64,000 nt of DNA from Telmatactis stephensoni (lineage: Eukaryota > Cnidaria > Anthozoa > Actiniaria > Isophelliidae): the NCBI GenBank assembly GCA_029948255.1, contig JALIZF010001940.1, positions 2,596,001 to 2,660,000 on the forward strand. The letters are read 5' to 3'. The notes under the pieces are model-generated. The model saw only the letters and a program-made list of their open reading frames with translations. It was not told the DNA's origin and searched no databases. Made by a program: the position numbers and the translations under genes. Shown here in pieces: positions 1-11,617 of this stretch. Positions within the stretch are counted from its first letter, which is position 1. Every line of letters begins with the position of its first letter.

Positions 1-182
1 GGTAAAGCTCTGTATTTAACATCGGAAGTTCCTTTAGCTACAAGCAACGCTATTAGCTAGTCTTCCAGGAAGCCGACGGTGCGCTCATTCTACCCCCCTC
101 TTTCCATCAGTGCTCTGTTTTAAGGGTATTTAAAGCTAATTAAAGCTACACGGAAAGGAAAGAAGTCGAAACAAGAATGTGA

Positions 183-253
183 GATCTGGGGATCGAACTA
201 GGGACCTCTCACACCGAAGGCCGCGCACTAACCAACTGTGCCATCCTTGCTCC
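183..253 (-). repeat. tRNA-derived SINE head
   Basis: Read on the minus strand this starts GGAGCAAGG, has an A-box-like TGGCACAGTTGG and a B-box-like AGTTCGATCCC about 45 nt later, the spacing of an internal RNA polymerase III promoter. It lacks convincing acceptor-stem pairing, so it is called a SINE head or tRNA relic and not a working tRNA. A related head (GGAGCAAGG start) lies at 34625 on the plus strand. Confidence 0.55.
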
Positions 254-598
254 TTGAAACCCTAATGATGGCCAACATGGGTCGATAGCTTGGTTAATTA
301 AAAGATCAAAAAAAATCAAACATATGAAACAATCATCTTCATTATTTAACACATGCCTGTGTACACAGACATTTTGAAGTTGCTGCTTGTTGAATGGTGT
401 ACAGAGTCAACTCCTGATTCAATGCTTTTAAACACCACTCAACATCTAATTTGTTGATCAACAAATGTTGAATAATATTGAACAATGTATCATAGGCTTT
501 AGAGTTGAATCAATCTTTATAGCAGTGTAAGACATTTTGTGTACATGGTTATGATACAATGCTGGCTAGAATAAAACTGAACCTAGCAGAGTTCCTAC

Positions 599-742
599 CT
601 TCATAGCTTCCATAACTTGGAGGTTGGGTACATTTTCGATGTGTGTGTGTTTTGGACAGTTGCCGTCCTTCTTCGCTACACAGACGCCCTCTTTAAAGAG
701 GTATTCATAGATTGCGACCCGGTTCTTCTTGGGAATAAGCAT
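599..742 (-). CDS. RPS10: Ribosomal protein S10, first coding exon (partial gene)
   Basis: Encodes the N-terminus of eukaryotic small-subunit protein eS10 (RPS10), a component of the 40S head. Translation from ATG at 742-740 gives [19 protein letters not shown] followed by [28 protein letters not shown], which matches the strongly conserved start of the family. The exon is bounded by an acceptor (TTTATTGTAG just before T-ATG) and a donor (ATGAAG|GTAGGA, exon ends at 599), phase 0. The remaining exons, starting with the winged-helix part of the domain, are not visible between 1 and 598 and must lie left of the window. A non-coding first exon with a TOP motif sits upstream at 1168-1137. Identification is by direct recognition of the peptide; confidence is high for the family. 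Confidence 0.9.
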
Positions 743-1136
743 ACTACAATAAATTATCGAGAAACAATTAAAAATAAGTCTTAGCATTGCACAGAAATGA
801 AAGTGTTTTTTGGTTAATTTTTCTTCGTTCTTTGAGAGTTTTTCGTCCCTGGCCCTACCATCTGGTCTCAAAATAACTGCTTTTAGAAATAAAATCGTTT
901 CAGATTATATTATCTGAGAAATGAGCTTATATACATCACGTACAATAATGCTACCGAAAACAATTCCGACATGGCACATTTCAAGTCAAAAATACAACAT
1001 ATTTTGGTAACCAGGCTCAAAATAGTTTCAACAGCAGTTTATTCAATGTTTAATCTGAACGTTAGTATCTCTAGAATTTTATTATAACCTAAGATGGACA
1101 AGATTTTCACAAGATTCGCTATCAAAAATTACTTAC

Positions 1137-1168
1137 TTTGCAAACCTAAGATGGCAACCGCGAAAGAG
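1137..1168 (-). promoter_or_regulatory. RPS10: RPS10 5'UTR exon with terminal oligopyrimidine tract
   Basis: On the minus strand CTCTTTC (1168-1162) begins a C-start pyrimidine tract typical of ribosomal-protein transcription starts (TOP motif, which couples translation to TOR signalling). It is followed by GCGGTTGCCATCTTAGG and a good donor AAA|GTAAGTAA (exon end 1137). A ~395-nt intron then leads to the acceptor just before the RPS10 ATG. Start site and exon are inferred from sequence only. Confidence 0.6.
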
Positions 1169-1230
1169 AACGATATGCGCATGTGCGTTTTCCAATGTCG
1201 AACAAAATACCACAGGAAACCCAACGTTCA

Positions 1231-1342
1231 AACTCGACTCGATGGTTATACACGGATTTTATAGCGGAGCTCCCGCGCGGGCCGAAGGCCCGCGCGAGCG
1301 GAGCACCATACCTAAGAAAAAATGGTAACCCATCGAGTTGAT
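1231..1342. repeat. Small foldback element with GC palindrome
   Basis: Outer arms ACTCGATGGTTA (1235) and TAACCCATCGAGT (1326) are imperfect inverted repeats. Inside is a perfect 10-bp palindrome CGCGCGGGCC-GAA-GGCCCGCGCG (1274-1296), the most GC-rich point of the first 5 kb. It lies just upstream of the RPS10 start. Followed at about 1378-1430 by a CATA/CGTC tetranucleotide-like microsatellite. The minus-strand open frame across this block (1146-1538) looks like an artefact of the repeat. Confidence 0.5.
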
Positions 1343-2415
1343 TTTTCATGGACACACAGGGAGCCCAACGGCTGTACGTCCGTCCGTACATACATACATA
1401 CATACATACATACGTCCGTACATACGTCCGTGTACATCGCGATGCTGATTGGCTGATTGCTTTTTGGCGCCAACTTGACGCGCGCTGACACTTTGAAAAC
1501 TGAAAATTTACAAGTTTCCTTGCAGTTTTAACTTGCAAAGCTTAAAAGTAGTATCCTCGAAACCTCGTAAAAATTTAGCGATTTTGATGAACATTAATCT
1601 GTGCCAATCTTGACAGGTTAAAGCGAAAAAAACCGTACGTTTGAATTTTTTTCGGGCCTGGTGTCGTTTCAAAAACTGCTCGAAAGACGAAAGACACAGA
1701 GGATATTTTCAAAGTTGGACGACTTTTTAGTTGGATTCGTAGTTTAAAAAAATTCCTCATAATGAATAAGTCATTGAGGATCGTGTATTCTTCGTTTCGT
1801 GAAGATGCCTTCAATAAAGCTGCTTAAAAATCTAGCCAAAGTTGGAAATAAATCAAGAATCGTCTGCATTGAGCGTGAAACAAGGACCAGTATGCTTCGA
1901 AAAGACAACAAGGAAAGCACTTCAAGGTAAAGACCCTGGCCAGAAAATGATATCAAAAAGTCTCTTGTACCTATATTTGATCTTTTATCTTTGATTTGGG
2001 ATTGATGACTTAAAAAAAACCTTTTATGCACGTTGAACTGTGGCCAAGTTTAAAGAAACACTCGATCAAGCCTTACATGAAAATAATGTACAACGACATT
2101 TTGTTTTACGGTGAACTTTTTGCACTAGTTCTAATAATAATAAAATTAGTAAAAAAATTGATTTTGAACTTATTTCAACCCCACTAATGTGTAAATACAG
2201 CTCAAGTTTTGGTCTGGAATTTAATGAAACAATTGACAGGAAAAAAAGAAGGAATTTTGCCATGCAAACTAGAATTGTTTTTATACTTTATTCATCTGGA
2301 TGAAGTTGCTCAGTGAGCCCTGTGAAGCCTTAAATACAGACTGAAAATGCTTAATTCCTTGTTTTCTTGTTATTTCAATTAGCTGTTTTTATAATCACTT
2401 TAAATTGTATTATCA

Positions 2416-3450
2416 GTGTAATCTGGAAGAGAAAAGTGGGAGACAAGTATTCGCCTAGCTAGTGTGTCATTCTTTTCTACATTAAATAACAAAACAAAAT
2501 AACAACAACAACCACAAAAAACAAGATGTCACAAATATAGTGAAGACAGACAAATCAATATATGTTGTTCTGTAATATTCAGGATGTCGAAAAGGTTTAA
2601 TTACTTGTATCAATTTAAAAAAATGTTTTGGAGATTTTGCTTTCTATTTCTGAAAATTATGAACCGTTACAAAGTCAGTTATGAAATCTGACAGTGAATC
2701 TGAATATTAAAATTTACTGTAACAAAGGTCACTGAGCATACAAGCCCATACAATATACAAACCAAAACCAAAACTTATTTTAAAAATGCTTTTTAAATAA
2801 TCTTCATTTCAACTTTTTCAATTACCACAGGAAGCCCAATTCATTTGAATCAAGAACATAAAAAAATTAAAATTGAAATTGGAGCTTTGCTTTTAGGTAG
2901 TAGTTGTTTTGAGTTGTTTTACAATTTCATCTAAAGTCATGATTAGTGTAACCTGGAAGAGAGAATTCTTGTTTCGTGTAAAGACAACTATTTATCAGTG
3001 TCATTCTACTCTACATAATAAAAAAAAAACCAAGATGCCACAATACTGTCAAGACAGAAAAATCTAAATATAATTTTCTGCAATGTCTAATTGTTTAATT
3101 GAAGGATGTTGAATTAGGTTCAGTATTTATGTGAATGAAATCAGTTTGAGGGATTTTTGCATCCTATTTCTGAGAATTATGAAGCACTACTACTAAGTCA
3201 ATTATAAAATCTGACACAAATATCTGAATAAATATCACTATGGTCACTGAGTTGAAAGCCTTATAATTCTCAGGAGACTGAAGGGCAAGAAATAAAGCTT
3301 GATCTATAGTCTTTATTTCAACTTTTACAACAAAATGCAATATTTGTTTGCCTATTACCACAGCAAGCCCAATTCATTTGAATCAAAAACGTCAAAATAA
3401 AACAAAGTATTTAAAATTATTATTATATTTAAATGGGAGCTCTGCTATTA
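2416..3450. repeat. Diverged tandem duplication, about 530-bp unit
   Basis: The stretch from GTGTAATCTGGAAGAG (2416) recurs from GTGTAACCTGGAAGAG (2946), followed in both by matching blocks: a TCATTCT-CTACAT block, an AAGATG-CACAA block, a GAATTATGAA block and a GGAGCT-TGCT-TTAGGTAGTA block. The copies have many indels, so this is an old duplication. No coding potential is visible in either copy. Confidence 0.6.
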
Positions 3451-4937
3451 GGTAGTACCTAATTTTTATATTAAAATCTGTGTTGCACGCTCCAGTGTTT
3501 CTCCCCTGTGTTTCTGATCATCAATTTACTTGATCAGGATGAACTCCTGACTAGATTAATCATAATCCAATAATTTTATTTATGACTGGAATTCCGATCA
3601 GTGCGCGTGGTGCGCGATGCTAGTGTGGTTCCTCGCATTGCAGATACAGCTCTCGACTTGACATAACCAACTTTCCTTTCTTTCATTTTATTTCATTTAT
3701 TCTTATTTTGTTTTGTTTTCTTCTTTGATTTCATTTCTGTTCTGTTCTGTTCTTCTCTTCTCTTACATTTTCTCTTCTCTTCTCTTCTCTTTGTTTTACG
3801 TTGATATCTTCTTCAGCTTGAAGGGAGTGGATTTCAAAAACACTTTTTTGTAAGGTAAGTAAAACAACCTTTCTATTCTTACTTTTATATTCTTCATCTT
3901 CTCTTTTCTTTCCACTTTAATACGTCTTCTTTCCTTTTCTTATCATGACGGACTGAGCATTTCTGTGCGGCTAACGCGACGGGAACTTTTCTTGAACTAA
4001 TTTTTGTCAATCGCGACAGTCATTCTATAGCGTGTGTTTTAAAAATGTATTTAGACACAAGACAGGGAAAAAATCCGGAAATCTCATTGAAGACGGCATT
4101 TGTAAAACCACAGACTACGCGCTGAGACAAAAACATCCCTTCCCCTCCCCTCATGCGGAATATAGGTAACAACAGGGGGTAGGGTACAGAATACAGATAA
4201 TCTGGATTCTGATAAAATTGATAACTTTAAAAGATTTTATGGATTAGAAACGCAAGATCTTTTAAAATTGGAGCATTATGTACCGTTTGTCATTATCCTA
4301 ATATTTCATCAAAGGAATGTGGCTGTCTAATTTCTGGGATTCCTGTGTTGCTTGTCTGTGACACCCGATCCTCGCGGGGCGTAACACAAAGTAGTGGTAT
4401 TTGGTGTCACATCTCTGGAGTCACATAAGATATGCATTTCGATTCCCGCCTTTAGCTCAGTTGTGCTACATCAATGCCCTCCCTGAAGCCATTTTCACCT
4501 TTTACAACAAAGAGATTTTCTAAAACTTTGGCATATAAGAATTGTACATAGAACTCGGTTGTTTTTGAAATTAAAGCTGTCAGAGTATTTGTTTTCTTTA
4601 CAAAGCAAACCAATAGAAACAAGGAAAACAATAGAAGACAAAAGAATTTAATTCAAATTTGAGTAAATGTGACACAAATTTAAATATAAATCAATGTGTG
4701 ACGTTGTAGCGCGAACAATTATTAATAATTCACGATGGAGTAAAATGAAGAAATTATGTTAATACTATGAACTCAGTAATTGTGGCGAAATTGCAGCCAG
4801 GGTGATTTTTTCGGAGTTTTTGAGGAAGTTATTTTTGGCAAAATTACGTTAGAAACGGCTCGATTCTGCGCGCTTCTTGTAACGCCAGAACGAGGCTCGG
4901 TTTCTAGTCGAGTTAGTTGATTGACTGATGTTCAAAT
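3451..4937. other. Intergenic stretch upstream of the STPR gene
   Basis: No convincing exon. It has T/TTCTC-rich low-complexity sequence (3660-3800), a pyrimidine-rich stretch to about 3940 and a short inverted pair TGACACC/GGTGTCA around 4360-4413. From about 4850 the base composition becomes less AT-rich with CpG dinucleotides, consistent with the promoter side of the gene that starts at 5164. Confidence 0.4.
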
Positions 4938-5021
4938 ATGGCTACCTCATCCCTCAAAAACGACTCTATCTCCGCTTCTTTTGACTCCAAATCCACTCCT
5001 AAGAACCAAGCTAGCTGTTGA
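4938..5021 (+). other. Possible upstream ORF (27 codons) in the 5' leader
   Basis: ATG at 4938 opens a 27-residue frame (MATSSLKNDSISASFDSKST, then PKNQASC) that stops at 5021, 142 nt before the main ATG. The peptide is Ser-rich and low complexity. It could be a translated uORF or a fragment of an upstream exon; nothing in the sequence decides. Confidence 0.25.
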
Positions 5022-5163
5022 TATCAATTTCAAAGTTAGTTGTTTGATTCTTAAGGGGTTTATTTAAGTTAGAAAAGCTTTGGTAGAATCGCGTGACGTC
5101 GACAAACTCGTCGCTTACGCTGTTTATCCTTCGCCTTGTCTGATATGTGATACTACGATCAAA

Positions 5164-7750
5164 ATGAATAGCAAATCTACTGACGACTCAGATATTATTG
5201 AGGTGCCACACGAGGATACAAGAGCCGAAGATACCCTGGAAACTTCGTCAGAGAGTAGAAGCGAAAGGATTCGTCGTTTGAATCGAGAAAGACAGCGAAG
5301 AAGGCGAATGAAATTGAAAATGTCACGCCACGAAGAGCCATCCATGGCGTCCGAAGCTTGTAACGTTAACCTGAACCTAGACAACCTTGAATCGCTTGAA
5401 AACGCTAACACTGAACATGACAGGGATAGTTATGAAGTTAAAGTCGAGTCTGAGGCTGTAGATACTAACGTAGCTAAGACTAGAGCAACTAGGGGGCGTT
5501 CTTCGCGGAGAAAGAAAGCGCTGGGTAACGTTTCTTCTTCCGTAGAGACGACCAACCAAGCTGTTAGTGAATCGTCAAACAACGCCATTACTGAAGAGTG
5601 TCACGGCCAGATTACAACTCCAAATAACGAGCTCTCTGAAGCGACAGATCAACTTTCCGTTCTCGTTGTGGCCAGCGAAATCGAAGTTTTTGGTGAAAAT
5701 CCAAACGTCTTGAACGGTGCTAGCGAGACAGAGAACCAAGTGAGCGTTGATACTGGAGAAACCAAGCGATCAACTCGGTCAAGAAAGAAAGAAGATGGCG
5801 ATGAAGTGCGAACTCCGAGGAGGAAAAGGTCGAGTACAAATTCCGAGGAAGAAATCACGGTTCGGCGCGAAAAACAACGCGAACTTAAGAGAAAACAGAA
5901 GGAAAGAATGACTCCAGACCAAAGAGATGCTCTTCGAGCGAGGTATCGAGAATGGCGGAGAAGAAGAAAAGAAGTAATGACATCTGAGCAACTTGAGATA
6001 ATCCGCCGAGGAAATCGTGAAAGACAGCGGCGAAGGCGTGAAAGACTCGGTGTTCGGAAGAGGGCTGCGTCGACTTCTTCTCAGAATCGTGGAGCCAGCG
6101 AAGCCGTTCTCCAAGGGATACGAAATATGCAGACTCAAGGAAGAACCGTTTCGGAAACGAGCGTGGATTCTTCGAAAGGAAGCGTTTCAGATCTCATGAC
6201 TGCGAGCGGATTGACAGTCGATGACAAAACGGCTTCAAACATACCATTGGTGCCAAGTAGCGTGATGGGAATCTCTTTGGCTTCTAATTTGCCTTCGATG
6301 GCCAGCCAACCTCCTCAAGCCACAATATCGAATAATCCGAATCCGATTCCTGCTACAAATGTTGTTACCGTTCCAGCTAGTTATACCCAAGTACAAACAA
6401 CACAGCAAGGGATATCAACCATTCCAGTCCTTGGACCGCAGGGTGCTATACTCCCTGGTATGGCAGCTGGGACATTTTTTCCTGGCGTTACAATGCCAGG
6501 AATGCAAGTAGCAGGTCTACAAGGGACTATTTTCCCAGGAATGCATGTTCCGGGAAGTGCTGCTCAAGCTGGAATGCTTCAGAGCTCTGGAAATCAAACA
6601 ATCACTACAATTCCAATGTCTGGTGTTCCTGGAATCCAAACAGCACAGGGGGGATTTCTGTCTGGTATACCAGTTACAACTACCCAGGGTAATGTTCAGG
6701 GCGTGCAGCAAACATACCCAAACCAACAAGCATTTGCCAGAGAGGGCCAAGTTCTACATAACTTCCAGACACTCTTGCCGATAACACCTGTACAAGGAAG
6801 TGCTCCTGGCATGACTTTTATCACTCAAGTACCGCTGACTACTGGCGGACAGGTCCAGGGGGTACCAGACCCAAAGTACACAGTAGCCAACCAAGCTAAG
6901 TTCTCAAGTACAGGGGCTTCCTCCTGTGACACAGTTAGTTCAAGTTCCTATTCCTGTCGATTCTCCATCTGAAGAACCAAAATCTGCAGCAACAGAACAA
7001 CCTGGTCAAGCAAAGGTAAAACCTAAAGCGAGAGGAAGAAAAAGAAATACTTCTGCTGCAGAAATGCTTGCAAGTTTGAGCAATTATGTCCCATCAACAA
7101 GCACCCCCATGGCCTCAATGTTGTCAGCTCTTGCATCATCTGCGAGGGACAGGCAGACTTCTACCAGTCAAGGGACAGAGGAACCAACTGGGGAGAATGG
7201 GCAGAACAAAACTGTTGTCCTGGAATCGAACAACAACCCACCAACAGCTCAAGGCCAACAAAACCCGTCATTGCAAACCTACAACATGTATGTCACACCC
7301 CCAAGAGGAATAGATCCATATTTGGTTCGAACAGTTGCTTCAACAGTTCCAACACACACCACTGTAGATGTAAATTCCAATAACTACACTCTAGCTGCCA
7401 CAAGCAATGGTCCGTCCAATATACCACATATGAATACCTTCCTTACTGCTATTGGAGGACCTCAGCGACCACCTGGCATGCAGTTACCAGCTCTTCAAGC
7501 CACTAAACTTCCTGGCCAACAACTTATTGACGTTGATAAAATATCTGTTGCAGTTGCAACTGACATGATCCAGAAATCAACTAAAGGTACCAACACAGGA
7601 GAGGAAGGCTCTCCTGATAGCCTTATATCAGTTGGTACAATGACTGATTCCTTATATAGATCATCTGTTGCTACTAACACTGAGATTGCAACTACTGTGA
7701 TTGATGATGACGTTGAACAGATTGTTAAGTTAGAAACTGGTGAACTTTGA
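5164..7750 (+). CDS. STPR-repeat nuclear protein (putative DNA-binding regulator), frame change near 6.9 kb
   Basis: About 841 residues if the frame change is bridged. ATG 5164 is chosen because the frame upstream of it has only non-ATG starts. Residues 234-302 hold three back-to-back 23-residue basic repeats beginning RREKQRE, LRARYRE and IRRGNRE, with the MTP/MTS-x-Q spacer at fixed positions; a lone related unit (RIRRLNRERQRRRR) is at residues 35-48. This is the score-and-three peptide repeat (STPR) known as a DNA-binding domain in silkworm FMBP-1 and in vertebrate ZNF821; no zinc finger is present here. The middle and C-terminal parts are Gln/Pro/Gly/Thr-rich like transactivation regions, with a basic KPKARGRKR patch and an acidic tail. 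The frame opened at 5164 ends at 6972 while the second frame, open from 6887, runs to TGA 7748-7750. Either an extra base near 6898 or a 61-nt intron (CAG|GTCC 6853 to TACAG 6913) restores one protein. Function is inferred from the repeat only. Confidence 0.75.
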
Positions 7751-8433
7751 GAACATTTTAAAAAACTCTTCAAACACAAAAAGCACTTACTACAAGTAAA
7801 ACACAAGCACCATAAACTGTGGTCTAAAAATATGAAGTGATGTTGAACATCGTTGGAGTCAAACTCCTGAACTATGTGTGTGCTTTGAAGGAACTGTGAT
7901 AGAAAGAACACCAGATATCTGCAAAAGAAAAAGAAACTTTGCCATCTCTGGAAATGTCATCTATCATGTGAGAAGAAGAAAAAAGCAGCCAAGTTATAAA
8001 GTATTGTGTTGTGAGCTTTAGACTAACTGTGACCAAAAGTATGGACGTCTTTCGTTACAATGTAACATAAGACTTTTACTCATTTAGACTCTTACTACTC
8101 ATGAAAAGGTAATGTACAAATACATATATTATATCTTTACAGTTTTAGCCAGGTTTCCATAAGATGGTATTAGATACTTTAGCAAATATGACACGACAGG
8201 AAAGCTATTCGAGGTGAGGAATACATTACAATATTTCATTACATGACCACTGTGACAAATCACACTGTCAACTTCAGGTCATCATTTCAACTGTTTTTGG
8301 ACATCAGCAGTCACTGAACTTTGTCAATGCGCATTGTTTTCTCTTTCTGTCTTGACACATTTGCTAAATTTACATGTTACAGTATATTATTTTGGTCAAG
8401 TGATAAATATGATATAGCACATATATTTTATGT
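7751..8433 (+). other. Probable 3' UTR of the STPR gene
   Basis: AT-rich with no coding exon on either strand. No perfect AATAAA was found close to the stop, so the cleavage site is unknown. Confidence 0.35.
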
Positions 8434-8491
8434 AACTGTGAAAAACCCAGTACTTATTGTGCAGTATACTGTGCTGGAGTTTTTCACAGTT
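8434..8491 (+). other. 58-nt hairpin, miRNA-precursor-like
   Basis: AACTGTGAAAAAC at 8434 pairs perfectly with GTTTTTCACAGTT at 8479-8491; after a one-base bulge the stem continues CCAG/CTGG and one or two more pairs, giving a stem of about 20 bp around a short loop. It lies about 0.7 kb after the STPR stop codon. It could equally be a small foldback element. Confidence 0.35.
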
Positions 8492-8499
8492 AAATATGA

Positions 8500-10030
8500 A
8501 ATTGTACTTTTGACAGTCTATATCAAAAAGGTCATTCATATGCATGCTTAATTTTTTTAACATTCACTGGAAAAATTATTACGTCTTTTTTTGCAATCAA
8601 TATAGCAGTATTTGCAAAGTCTTTTTCCATGATTAGATAAATCATTTTTAGGCATGTACTGACATAACATTGCTGTGCAACGGTTGCTATGGACCATTGC
8701 TATAGGATCTTGCTTTGGAGATTGGTGTGCGTATGCTCGTTTTTGGCGGAACCATTTGACTTCCTGTAGAGCGACAGGCATCTGATAAAGAGGACTCATT
8801 TTTGTTCTTATTGCGCATGCATAGAACATTTTACTTCTGGTTTCTTTAAAAAGATACAATCTTTGGCAGGTTTCATAAAAACAAAGTGTTTCTTCAATTA
8901 TTAGATCAGTTACAGCCTTTTCTTCAAAGCCAAGCATGGGATTGACAGAGAATTAAGAAATATGGAAGTTATTTGCATTTTTCACTCATTGGAACATTCA
9001 AAAAATCATAACAAGTTTATTTGGAGACCATTTTTAAAATGCATGCTTGGCTGTAAGCACCTTGATCTCGAGATTTATTTGATCTATTTTAAATTCTCCA
9101 ATATGCAGTGCCAAAGAAAATTATAGCTTTTATTTATAGCTATGACATCATGTGATGATGTCACGCAATGACATCATAAAATGTAAAGTTCCCTCAAGAA
9201 AGACAAACAAATTGTCAAAGCAATATGACAATTTTGATGCATTTAAGAGCATTTTCAAGTTTTCCTAGCAACCGCAGACAATTTTTATGTCGGTACACCC
9301 TTAATAAGTCTATCAAAAAATTCTTTCATTATGACATCCAGGCACGCTTCTACTCTTTATTTACATACATGAACACCTTTTTGATATTGACTGGCCAGTT
9401 CATGTTCTGGTAGTTCAATCTTGATAACATAATACTCTTACAAGTATTCATGATTTTTAAATATAAATATGATTTTATAACTAATTTCTTTTGACTTAGA
9501 AACTTTTCTTTGAATAGATGGAAGTGTTTTAACCTACAAAGATGATTATTAATAACAATACATTAACTAATTTCAGACATTTTTTACCTCAAACTACTCA
9601 ACAATATATGCTACCAGGATTTAAACACTTCGAAAAACTAAGAGTACATCTGTGGTGTTTAGTTTTCTATCATCCTCAAGAAGCAAGGGGTATTCTGTCA
9701 CCTTTGTTGCTCCCATGAAAAAACCCAGGGGATAAAGGCTCATTATAATGCCTTTGTAATAGTCATTGTTATTTGTCTACATATTGCTGGAGTTCATTGT
9801 TTGTCATTCTCAATCTTGTTTGAATTTTCATCAGCTGAATGATAAGTTTTCAGTAGAATAGTCAAGCATAACCCAATAATAGCTGATGCTGATGAGATCA
9901 ACCAATCAGAAACAGAATTTATTTTGTCTTGACCAACTTCCATTGGACAATGTTCCCTGGGTATTTTCTCCAAGAGCAAAACAAGGGACAGAACCATTAT
10001 ATCACTTGGTTGAGGATGGCTTGTCATACA
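8500..10030. other. Spacer without recognised genes
   Basis: AT-rich. A short palindrome of the type GACATCA-TG-TGATGATGTC lies around 9143-9163. The open frames here (for example 8557-8937 minus, 9794-10027 minus) have no recognisable domain or splice context. Confidence 0.4.
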
Positions 10031-10033
10031 CTG

Positions 10034-10176
10034 AATCGAAATAGGGTGGCAATAACTATTGTTTTATACTGACTAGCCTCTCCTTCATGTGAAAACGCTT
10101 TCGTGTTTGCACGTGAACAAGAGGCTAGTTAGTCCAGAACAATAGTTATTCAAATTTGTCGCCATATATCAATTCA
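10034..10176. mobile_element. Palindromic MITE, family A, copy 1 (diverged)
   Basis: Same family as 12546-12692: arms AATAACTATTGTT... and ...AACAATAGTTATT enclose a core with GACTAGCCTCT and GAGGCTAGTTAGTC. The left arm has lost several bases (GGGTGGCAATAAC against GGCGGCAAATTTGAATAAC). Non-autonomous, no open frame. Confidence 0.75.
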
Positions 10177-11058
10177 GTCAATGGTATTAAAATTTTAGGA
10201 CGTGGTTTTATTTTTGCAAGCAGAACTCTCTAATGTTCATCCTCTAAAACTTGTTGGAACACATCAAAAGCCCACCATTAACTCTCTACATAACATTAAA
10301 GCTTTGCTAAGAAAAGCTTATACCTGTTTTGAAATTTATTATTTTGTCATTCAAAACTTGAATTCCTGATAAGCTGACAGGGATTAACCTAGGATTAAAT
10401 CTTGGGTTAAAACCAATCAGCTCATTGACTGTCATATGTTAGTATGAGATCACGCTCAACATTACTCCTGATTATGTAATTCTGTAGATGTCTTTACTTT
10501 GGGTTCCATGTTTTGCACTTATTCAGATTATGCCATTCTCTTGAGTATTTGTGGTCATCCTTGATGTGTGATAAATTCTGCACATAGGTAAATGCTTTTC
10601 AATGGTTATCCTTTTGTCTGGTTATGTGTCACTTTTGCCATTGAAACCTCAATGTTTCTAAACCTCCTAGAGGATGTGAACTAACAAGATTTTTTGTCCC
10701 AAATTTTTGTTTTTGTTTCGTTGGCTTTTTTGTTTGTTTGCTTGTTGTTGTTTTTGGTTTGTTTTGTTTTGTTTGTTTTTGCTGTCAAGGTTTTCAAATT
10801 GGTTCACTTTCCTCATTTAGATCATTTTTTAGAAAAAAATCTAAAAAACTTGACAATAGTGTTGTGTAAAACACAGTCAACAATTTTGCCCCATTTTACC
10901 TTTTTGAATTTCGTGTACCAAACAGTGTAGCATTGACGGCTAAACATGACACAAAAAACAGACAAAAAATGTAAAGTTTTGAAAGGTGATACTATGCTCT
11001 AGATTTGTCACATTTCGATGATAAAAGCAAATGGTAACATTTTTGTATTGAGATAATA
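10177..11058. other. Spacer, T/G-rich low complexity
   Basis: No gene seen. It includes a TTTTTGTTTG-rich run at 10690-10790 on the plus strand that makes the 10694-10930 frame look like a hydrophobic protein; this is compositional. Confidence 0.4.
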
Positions 11059-11250
11059 CAGTGGAACCCCGTTAATAAGGACACCGTCGGGACGGGAAAA
11101 AATGTCCTTATTAACGGGGTGTCCTTATTAACCGAGGTGTCGAAAAAGCTTAGCTTTAATTGGGACTTTGAAATCTGTCCTTAATATCGAGGTGTCCTTA
11201 TTAAGCGGGTGTCCTTATTAAGCGGGTGTCCTTAGAGCGGGGTTCCACTG
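11059..11250. mobile_element. Pogo/Tigger-type MITE (192 bp)
   Basis: Terminal inverted repeats CAGTGGAACCCCG (11059) and CGGGGTTCCACTG (ends 11250) are flanked on both sides by TA, the target duplication of Tc1/mariner-pogo elements. The core repeats GTCCTTATTAA-CGGG four times. The termini match the general pogo/Tigger end CAGTGGAACC known from many animals. No transposase. Confidence 0.8.
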
Positions 11251-11329
11251 TACTTTAAATCATGAATGTATCTCATAATCAAGGAAATAGCAAGATCTGA
11301 AATTGAAAAACAGCATACATATAGCTATT

Positions 11330-11617
11330 TCAAAAAAGGTTGATTGGGTGAACGGTGAATGGCGATTGGCAATTGGTGATTACACGACTGAAAGGAACTG
11401 TGGTCACGCTATTGGATCGCTATCCGGCTCGGAGATATGAGTCACCTATTGACCACTTTGTCTAATAAAGTCTTTACTGCATGGTAGACTACCGGCATTG
11501 CTTGGGTATTTAATTAATGAAAATGAAGCAATTATTGTTCCCAAATTTCCTTTCAGTCGTGCAATCGCTGATTGCCATTCGCCCTTCGCCCCGTCAACCT
11601 TTTTTGAAATAGCTATA
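11330..11617. mobile_element. Foldback MITE with TAGCTATTTCAAAAAAGGTTGA ends
   Basis: Left arm at 11330 is repeated in inverse orientation at 11594-11617 (TCAACCTTTTTTGAAATAGC). Inner sub-repeats (GGCGATTGGCAATTGG and GCGATTGCCATTCGCC types) also pair. A relative with the same CTATTTCAAAAA-GGTTG ends is at 48683-48966. Confidence 0.75.

Noticed and set aside
183..253. Functional tRNA gene
   Set aside because: Boxes are present but arm pairing is poor and related heads occur at several sites, as expected of SINEs.
1146..1538. 130-codon minus-strand frame
   Set aside because: It runs across a foldback, a microsatellite and the RPS10 promoter; no family is recognised.
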